A stretch of 5,757 nucleotides of DNA from Phycisphaerales bacterium (GTDB taxonomy: Bacteria > Planctomycetota > Phycisphaerae > Sedimentisphaerales > Anaerobacaceae). The stretch covers positions 1-5,757 of the forward strand of contig DQCG01000527.1 in NCBI GenBank assembly GCA_003533825.1, given 5' to 3'. Positions 1 to 3,932 of this stretch are shown in pieces; the stretch's first letter is position 1, and the number at the start of each line of letters is the position of its first letter. Position numbers and translations under genes: made by a program. The notes under the pieces are model-generated. The model was not told where the DNA came from. It did no database searches and was given only the letters and a program-made list of their open reading frames with translations.

Positions 1-303
1 TATCAGGTGGATTTTCTGCTGCGAAAATACCGTTTCGCCGAATCGGATATTATTTTCGAGGACAATGGCAATCTGTCACTAACGATAGATCCAAAAGAGG
101 CGTGGGCGAAAAAGCATCCGGAAATTTTCCCCATGAATATAAATCATACATCGAGATTTTCACTGCTCAGAGTGCCCGGGCTCGGTCCGGTTACGGTTAA
201 GCGAATCCTGGAGCTAAGAAAACATCACCATATTCATTCTATAGAAGATGTGGGCAAGGTCGGAGTCAGGCTTGAAAAAGCGAGACAATATCTGACTTTT
301 TGA
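1..303 (+). CDS. C-terminal part of putative DNA modification/repair radical SAM protein (5' end outside window)
   Basis: Frame 1 is open from the first base and ends at the TGA at 301-303, giving about 100 C-terminal residues. The GTG at 7 is an internal Val codon, because YQV-DFLLRKYRF continues across it, so the gene begins left of the window. The fragment starts with the YQxDFLLRxYxF segment, continues through DPKEAWAKKHPEIFP, and then has a helix-hairpin-helix of the form LLRVPGLGPVTVKRILELRK, ending in a GVRLEKARQYLTF tail. This order matches, from memory, the C-terminus of the radical SAM family annotated as putative DNA modification/repair protein (TIGR03916 type). Members often neighbour a uracil-DNA-glycosylase-related gene. 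The helix-hairpin-helix suggests nucleic acid binding. The radical SAM CxxxCxxC core would lie upstream and is not visible. The biochemical activity of the family is, to my knowledge, not established. No glycosylase partner follows downstream here. Confidence 0.82.
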   Translation, partial: YQVDFLLRKYRFAESDIIFEDNGNLSLTIDPKEAWAKKHPEIFPMNINHTSRFSLLRVPGLGPVTVKRILELRKHHHIHSIEDVGKVGVRLEKARQYLTF

Positions 304-348
304 AAATCGGCTTCAGGCGGGAGCAGTTTCAGTTATAGCCGGGAGTAA

Positions 349-515
349 AGAAGAATTCCAAAGAAAACGGCAAAACCGACTCAAAAACTCTTCGATAAAG
401 CCGGTTTGCCGCCCGGGACATTGGATTACGCCGGCGAAAAGATGGCAGAAATTTGCGGGTTACCCACCCCGGCGATAACCGGGAAAATTCGGAGGAAAAA
501 CAAGTCGGGACTTAA
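349..515 (+). pseudogene. Possible relic of the N-terminus of a CorA-type Mg2+/Co2+ transporter
   Basis: Frame 1 from 349 contains FDKAGLPPGTLDYAGEKMAE (391-450). It closely resembles the start of CorA transporters, where a Lys-rich leader is followed by KxGLPPGTLVxxGE. Moving to frame 3 near 451-456 continues as RVTHPGDNRENSEEKQV (456-506), which mimics the next CorA segment, of the type KVRITxIDYDEENFEEKEV. Both frames then stop: TAA at 513-515 in frame 3 and TGA at 520-522 in frame 1. Nothing resembling the remaining roughly 300 residues, including the membrane helices and the GMN motif, is present. No ATG precedes the segment; an ATT at 355 lies 9 bases after GGGAG (341-345), which may mark a lost start codon. 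What is seen is the short peptide match and the frame change; the CorA origin is inferred from memory of the family. A chance match is the alternative. Confidence 0.5.
368..411. repeat. Inverted repeat, 10-bp stem with one bulged base
   Basis: CGGCAAAACCG (368-378) pairs with CGGTTTGCCG (402-411) when one A in the left arm is bulged, leaving a loop of about 23 bases. It lies 65 bases after the radical SAM stop codon. It could help end that transcript, but no T run follows the right arm, so a classical intrinsic terminator is not supported. It overlaps the CorA-like coding relic, and the pairing may be coincidental. Confidence 0.35.
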
Positions 516-529
516 TTTATGAAAATTTG

Positions 530-558
530 TTGCAATTTCCGGAGATGGGCATTAGTAT
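530..558 (+). promoter_or_regulatory. Weak sigma70-like promoter candidate for the 98-residue gene
   Basis: TTGCAA (530-535) and TAGTAT (553-558) are separated by 17 bases. Each matches four of six consensus positions of the -35 and -10 boxes. The distance from the -10 box to the ATG at 643 leaves a leader of about 78 bases. Planctomycete promoters are poorly defined and matches this weak occur by chance, so this is only a candidate. Confidence 0.25.
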
Positions 559-642
559 TCGGCTCAAACGAACCCCGTTAGAAAATCGCCGGCGGGGCAA
601 TATAACAGAACAGGGATTTCGAACGGGGCGAGGTTTTGGCAA

Positions 643-939
643 ATGGCTGAGCCGAGCGAAAATAGCAATAACAACGTCAAAACCAACGTTGACAAGGTAG
701 TAAACGATTTCGTTGCCATTCTTAGCGATGAGCATCGTATGCTGGTCATTCTCAAGGCGCAATTGTACGGCGGGACATGGGAGCCGATGCTCGATGACCT
801 GCGGAACCGCTTAGAGGGCAAGCCATATATATTTAAGCTGGCAAATCGAATAAAAGACGATATCGAGCGTATTGAGCAGATGCGGAAATTCGAGCAGGAG
901 CACAAAATTGATTTGGCTGATTATGTGGAGCTATCCTGA
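643..939 (+). CDS. Small helical protein of unknown function (98 aa)
   Basis: The ATG at 643 is preceded by GAGG at 630-633 with 9 bases of spacing, which supports this start; the frame ends with TGA at 937-939. I do not recognise the family with certainty. The product is soluble, with no signal peptide, membrane segment or cysteine. Residues 1-15 are polar and Asn/Ser-rich, probably disordered. Residues 16-43 look like one amphipathic helix. A conserved-looking centre, LYGGTWEPMLDDLRNRLEGK (41-60), precedes PYIFKLANRIKDDIERIEQM (61-80), and a charged tail ends in HKIDLADYVELS. The helix-turn-helix-like spacing of charged residues is compatible with a small helical bundle, but no DNA-binding motif can be claimed. 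It heads a tight cluster with the small ORF and the exported propeller gene. It appears genuine because of the good ribosome binding site and well-behaved residue composition, whereas the opposite-strand frames here give Ser/Arg/Leu-rich translations without ribosome binding sites. Confidence 0.75.
   Translation: MAEPSENSNNNVKTNVDKVVNDFVAILSDEHRMLVILKAQLYGGTWEPMLDDLRNRLEGKPYIFKLANRIKDDIERIEQMRKFEQEHKIDLADYVELS
927..930 (+). promoter_or_regulatory. Ribosome-binding-site-like GGAG ahead of the small ORF at 940
   Basis: GGAG at 927-930 lies inside the last codons of the 98-residue gene, 9 bases before the ATG at 940, which directly abuts the TGA stop at 937-939. This geometry is typical of translationally coupled genes and is the main argument for the 34-codon ORF. 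Alternatively it is simply part of the Val-Glu codons of the upstream gene. Confidence 0.35.
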
Positions 940-1044
940 ATGAGGGTGTGTAAGAGCAATTGGACTGCTCTGCATCCGTATATATACATTTCGCAAAACG
1001 ACGGAAAGTGGTGGCGGAAAGATATTTTTTGTGAGGAGCAATAA
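940..1044 (+). CDS. Possible 34-residue small protein filling the gap between two genes
   Basis: An ATG at 940 begins on the base after the upstream TGA, and the frame runs for 34 codons to TAA at 1042-1044, one base before the ATG of the propeller gene at 1046. It has a GGAG element at a proper 9-base distance. The peptide starts MRVCKSNWTALH, continues PYIYISQNDGKWWRKDIF and ends CEEQ. It is rich in aromatic residues (three Trp, two Tyr) with Cys at positions 4 and 31, and has no hydrophobic segment long enough to span a membrane. I recognise no family. The competing view is that 940-1045 is a short intergenic region with a promoter for the next gene (960-988), since an open frame of this length is expected by chance fairly often. 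The exact fit to both neighbours is what makes it notable. Confidence 0.33.
   Translation: MRVCKSNWTALHPYIYISQNDGKWWRKDIFCEEQ
953..971. repeat. Short hairpin AGAGCA/TGCTCT in the gap before the propeller gene
   Basis: AGAGCA (953-958) and TGCTCT (966-971) form a 6-bp stem with a 7-base loop. No T run follows, so it is not a convincing terminator. It overlaps the -35-like box of the promoter candidate and lies within the small ORF, so an operator-like role is possible but unsupported. Confidence 0.25.
960..988 (+). promoter_or_regulatory. Weak sigma70-like promoter candidate ahead of the propeller gene
   Basis: TTGGAC (960-965) and TATACA (983-988) are 17 bases apart; the -10-like box matches four of six consensus bases and the -35-like box three. 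The -10 region overlaps a perfect palindrome, GTATATATAC (978-987). If used, transcription would begin near 995 and give a leader of about 50 bases before the ATG at 1046. It argues against the small ORF being the only reason for this gap. Confidence 0.28.
1033..1038 (+). promoter_or_regulatory. Ribosome binding site GAGGAG that fixes the start of the propeller gene
   Basis: GAGGAG at 1033-1038 stands 7 bases before the ATG at 1046. An in-frame GTG at 1031 overlaps this element and so cannot be the real start, which sets the protein at 370 residues and places a clean signal peptide at its N-terminus. Confidence 0.75.
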
Positions 1045-1045
1045 A

Positions 1046-2158
1046 ATGCTAAAAATTGTCAGAAGCAGAATCGTTTTACTGGTGGGTGTTTTGGCTTTAT
1101 CGGTTGGGCAGAACGGCTTCGCCGCGGCAAGTAATCCACGGCCGCTCGTTTCGCCGGAATTGCTCAAACACGCCAGGCTCAAAATACTGTGGGAAAATGA
1201 GCTGCCAATCAAAAAAAACGAGAGCCTGGGGCAACTGCTCATGCTCGATAATCGTATCTATGCAATCTCCAGCCAAAATTATATGGTTTCCCTGAACAAG
1301 AAAAACGGGAACATAATATTCGGCAGGACCATCGCGCCGGCGGATTTGCCGATTGCAGAGTTTAAAATTTACGGCAACGAGCTTCTATCCGTAGACGGCA
1401 GCAAGCTTATTCAATTTGATGCTAATACCGGGATGGAACTCAAAACCATGGATGCTGGATTCAGTATCGTCTGTCCGGCGGCCTGCAACAGTTCGTACAT
1501 TTACCTGGGCGGTGTTGACAAACGTTTGCATGTATTACGCGCCGATGACAGGGTGCAGATGTTCGAGGTTGCCGCCGAGAACGAGTCGCTGATCACTTCA
1601 ATTGCCGCCGAGGATAATTATGTCGTCTTTGCCACCGCCGCAGGTAATATCATTTCTATTGCGCCGGACAAGCCTATACGTCTTTGGCAATTCGATGCTT
1701 CGAAGGCTATCGCCGGGCCAATTGTCAGAGAGGGATTCTCGTTGTTTTTTGCCAGTAAAGATACGAATGTCTACCGGGTCGACGTCGTTGGTCTGCCTGA
1801 AAGAAGGCGGCTCATCTGGAAGCACCAGACCGCTGCCGTGCTTGAAGAGGCGCCCCGCGTGACACAGGGTATTATCTACCAGCATGTTCCCCGCAAGGGC
1901 TTAACGGCCATAGACAAGGGGACAGGGGCGCTGTTGTGGCTGGTGCCCGGAGGCGTTGATTTGCTGACGGAGGCCGGGAGCAAAGCCTACGTAATTACAA
2001 AGATGAGAACCCTGGTGGTGATGGACAACGTCAAAGCGAAGAAGCTTTATACCGTTAACTTTGCGGGTGTCTCAAAACACATATCCAATATAACGGATGA
2101 AAATATTTATATTGCCGATGATCGCGGCCGGACCGCCTGCTTACAACCGATCGAATAA
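1046..2158 (+). CDS. Exported PQQ-like beta-propeller protein (370 aa)
   Basis: Residues 1-28 form a Sec signal peptide: a basic start (MLKIVRSR), a hydrophobic core (IVLLVGVLALSVG) and an AAA cleavage site near A28. There is no lipobox cysteine, so a soluble periplasmic or exported protein is expected. The rest shows about eight propeller-type repeats, near residues 67-96, 108-138, 148-175, 189-217, 228-260, 273-300, 310-337 and 350-369. Each has hydrophobic strands around a turn such as LNKKNGNIIFGRTI, FDANTGMELKTM or IDKGTGALLWLV, the last being the clearest PQQ-repeat consensus. Eight blades with this repeat resemble BamB-like and PQQ-dehydrogenase-like propellers, but catalytic residues of a quinoprotein dehydrogenase are not evident. 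It is therefore more likely a binding or scaffold propeller. A precise function is not assignable. It lies in the same direction between the small cluster and purH. Confidence 0.8.
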   Translation: MLKIVRSRIVLLVGVLALSVGQNGFAAASNPRPLVSPELLKHARLKILWENELPIKKNESLGQLLMLDNRIYAISSQNYMVSLNKKNGNIIFGRTIAPADLPIAEFKIYGNELLSVDGSKLIQFDANTGMELKTMDAGFSIVCPAACNSSYIYLGGVDKRLHVLRADDRVQMFEVAAENESLITSIAAEDNYVVFATAAGNIISIAPDKPIRLWQFDASKAIAGPIVREGFSLFFASKDTNVYRVDVVGLPERRRLIWKHQTAAVLEEAPRVTQGIIYQHVPRKGLTAIDKGTGALLWLVPGGVDLLTEAGSKAYVITKMRTLVVMDNVKAKKLYTVNFAGVSKHISNITDENIYIADDRGRTACLQPIE

Positions 2159-2194
2159 ATCATCGTTGCCAATCAATTGTGTTTCATCGTAGGG

Positions 2195-2200
2195 AAGGAG
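2195..2200 (+). promoter_or_regulatory. Ribosome binding site of purH
   Basis: AAGGAG at 2195-2200, 11 bases before the ATG at 2212, supports this start. The gap after the propeller gene is only 53 bases and shows no convincing promoter or terminator, so purH may be co-transcribed with the upstream genes. Confidence 0.65.
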
Positions 2201-2211
2201 AATAAGTACAA

Positions 2212-3822
2212 ATGGAAGTGAAAATTAAGACTGCGTTAATAAGTGTTTCCGACAAGAGCGGCGTCGTTGAATTTGCCAAAAAGCTCGGCGAGATGGGGGT
2301 TAAAATAATCAGCACGGGCGGAACGGCGAAAAGGCTAAGGGATGAAGGAATAAGCGTGGTCGGAATCGAGTCGGTGACGGGCTTTCCGGAGATGATGGAC
2401 GGCAGGGTGAAAACTCTTCATCCCAAGATACACGGGGCCCTGCTGGGAATGCGGGACAAGCGCGAACACAAAGCGGCGATGGAAGAGCACGGTATCGAGC
2501 CGATTGATCTGGTCTGTGTGAATCTTTACCCGTTCGAACAGACGATTGCCAGGGGTGATTGCTCGCTGGCCGAGGCAATCGAGAATATTGATATCGGGGG
2601 GCCGAGCATGCTTCGCTCGGCTGCGAAAAATCACAAATTCGTGACGGTAGTGACACAGGCCGACCAGTATGATCGTGTTGTCGAAGAGATGGAGAAAAAC
2701 AACGGGGCCGTTAGCGGGGAGCTGCGGAGCGATCTGGCGCGGATTGCCTTCGGTCTGACCGCCTCTTACGATGCGGCGATCGCAAAATATCTGAACGGCA
2801 AAGCGGGCATCGAATATCCTGAGAAAGTCTCTATAGCAATCAAAAAAGAAAAGCTGCTTCGCTACGGTGAAAATCCGCATCAAACCGGGGCGCTCTACAA
2901 GCTGCCCGCGAGCGGTGAAACATCGGTCAGCAGCGGTACCCTGCTGGAGGGCGGTATCGAGATAAGCTTTAATAATCTGATGGATACGAACGCAGCGTTC
3001 GAGCTGGTGAAGGAATTTTCCGAGCCTGCGGCAGTCGTCGTCAAACACCTTAATCCGTGCGGATGTGCCGTCGATGATGACATTTGCGTGGCATACCGCA
3101 AGGCCTACGAGGGTGACGTGGTCAGTGCCTTCGGCAGCATTATCGCGCTGAATCGAAAAGTGAACGTCGAGCTGGCACAGACGATTATGGAATCCTACAG
3201 CCGATTCGGCAAAGCAATGGGGGCCGGCGGATTCTTCGCCGAGGTGATTATCGCGCCCGAGTTCGATAAGGACGCCGTTGAGATCATCAGGACGTTAAAG
3301 GCCTGGGGCGGCCGGGTTCGGCTGATAGAAACAGGACCGATCGACAGGACCAGTATCGACGGCAGCGAGTTCGATGTGCGATGCATCGTCGGCGGAATGC
3401 TGTTGCAAAAACGAAATCTCGTCGGCTGGGAGCCGGATGCACTGACGTATCCGACCAAGGCCAAACCCACGAAACAGCAGCTTGAAGACTTGAGAATTGC
3501 CTGGCTCGTCGGAAAGCATACAAAGAGCAATACAATCGTGCTGGTTAAGAACAAAAAGGTTTGGGGCGTCGGGGCCGGGCAGATGAATCGCGTCGAGTCC
3601 GGCTTAATAGCCTTCAAACGTGCCGGCGAGGAATCCAAAGGCTGTGCTATGGCCTCGGATGCGTTCTTCCCCTTCCCGGATAACGTCGATAACGCCGCTA
3701 AGGCAGGCATAGTTGCGATCGCTCAGCCGGGCGGCTCCAAGAAAGATGATATAGTCATCGAAGCCGCCGACAAGCACGGCATCGCAATGGTCTTTACCGG
3801 CAAGCGGCACTTTAAGCACTAA
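2212..3822 (+). CDS. purH: Bifunctional AICAR transformylase / IMP cyclohydrolase
   Basis: This cytoplasmic enzyme performs the last two steps of de novo purine synthesis. AICAR is formylated by 10-formyl-tetrahydrofolate to FAICAR, which is then cyclised to IMP. The N-terminal cyclohydrolase (MGS-like) domain spans about residues 1-195, with ALISVSDKSG (8-17), IISTGGT (32-38), GRVKTLHPKIHG (64-75), NLYPFEQT (104-111) and ENIDIGGPSMLRSAAKN (124-140). The transformylase domain follows, with RYGENPHQ (217-224), the catalytic Lys-His of KHLNPCG (278-284), SAFGSIIALN (305-314), EVIIAPEF (344-351) and the C-terminal SDAFFPFPD (482-490), QPGGS (505-509) and MVFTGKRHFKH (526-536). At 536 residues it is slightly longer than many PurH proteins, partly through a segment near 325-343. 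The SAFG motif has Ser309 where I expect Gly in most homologues. No frameshift or stop interrupts it. The 237-codon reverse frame inside it is a shadow. Confidence 0.97.
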   Translation: MEVKIKTALISVSDKSGVVEFAKKLGEMGVKIISTGGTAKRLRDEGISVVGIESVTGFPEMMDGRVKTLHPKIHGALLGMRDKREHKAAMEEHGIEPIDLVCVNLYPFEQTIARGDCSLAEAIENIDIGGPSMLRSAAKNHKFVTVVTQADQYDRVVEEMEKNNGAVSGELRSDLARIAFGLTASYDAAIAKYLNGKAGIEYPEKVSIAIKKEKLLRYGENPHQTGALYKLPASGETSVSSGTLLEGGIEISFNNLMDTNAAFELVKEFSEPAAVVVKHLNPCGCAVDDDICVAYRKAYEGDVVSAFGSIIALNRKVNVELAQTIMESYSRFGKAMGAGGFFAEVIIAPEFDKDAVEIIRTLKAWGGRVRLIETGPIDRTSIDGSEFDVRCIVGGMLLQKRNLVGWEPDALTYPTKAKPTKQQLEDLRIAWLVGKHTKSNTIVLVKNKKVWGVGAGQMNRVESGLIAFKRAGEESKGCAMASDAFFPFPDNVDNAAKAGIVAIAQPGGSKKDDIVIEAADKHGIAMVFTGKRHFKH

Positions 3823-3875
3823 TCTTGTATTGCATGATACGAGACAGGTATCGAACATGCCGATGGTGAATTTTC

Positions 3876-3924
3876 ATCCGGCGCCCAGTTGAGACAAGCA
3901 CGGGCGCCGGATTCAGTTTCTTTT
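3876..3924 (+). terminator. Intrinsic terminator-like hairpin after purH
   Basis: ATCCGGCGCCC (3876-3886) and GGGCGCCGGAT (3902-3912) form a perfect GC-rich 11-bp stem with a 15-base loop, followed by TTTCTTTT (3917-3924). It begins 53 bases after the purH stop. In the leftward direction the same stem is followed by GAAAATTC with no T run, so it should mainly stop the rightward transcript. As the only strong hairpin between two convergent genes it may nevertheless protect both mRNA ends. A weaker GATAC/GTATC pair lies just upstream (about 3836-3852). Confidence 0.65.
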
Positions 3925-3932
3925 AAGTAAAA

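Larger units (their letters stand above)
304..642. other. 339-base gap without an intact gene
   Basis: No complete open frame with a plausible start and ribosome binding site was found between the radical SAM gene and the 98-residue gene. The left half contains the CorA-like relic and a long inverted repeat. The right half, about 520-642, holds only a weak promoter-like pair and the ribosome binding site of the next gene. An open frame 2 (479 to about 700) has no recognisable start, translates to a basic, motif-free peptide and runs into the next gene in another frame, so it is not called. Confidence 0.6.

Noticed and set aside
468..483. Small hairpin CCCGG/CCGGG followed by AAAATT
   Set aside because: It is only 5 bp, has no T run on the forward side, and lies within the CorA-like relic; too weak to call a terminator.
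479..700. Open forward frame 2 spanning the gap and entering the 98-residue gene
   Set aside because: It has no suitable start codon or ribosome binding site, a basic motif-free translation, and runs out of frame through a better supported gene.
517..905. Two overlapping reverse-strand frames across the gap and the 98-residue gene
   Set aside because: Their translations are Arg/Ser/Leu-rich without motifs, and the forward frame has the ribosome binding site and coherent helical composition.
1031..1045. GTG at 1031 as the start of the propeller gene
   Set aside because: It overlaps the GAGGAG ribosome binding site of the ATG at 1046, and using it would put polar residues ahead of an otherwise typical signal peptide.
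2159..2211. Riboswitch or purine-responsive leader ahead of purH
   Set aside because: The gap is only 53 bases, too short for a known purine aptamer plus expression platform, and no conserved aptamer core is visible.
2335..3048. 237-codon open frame on the reverse strand inside purH
   Set aside because: It lies wholly antisense to a well-matched enzyme, has no ribosome binding site evidence and no recognisable motif; long shadow frames arise from codon bias.
3195..3710. 171-codon open frame on the reverse strand inside purH
   Set aside because: It is antisense to the conserved transformylase domain, and its Ser/Pro/Leu-rich translation has no domain-like pattern.
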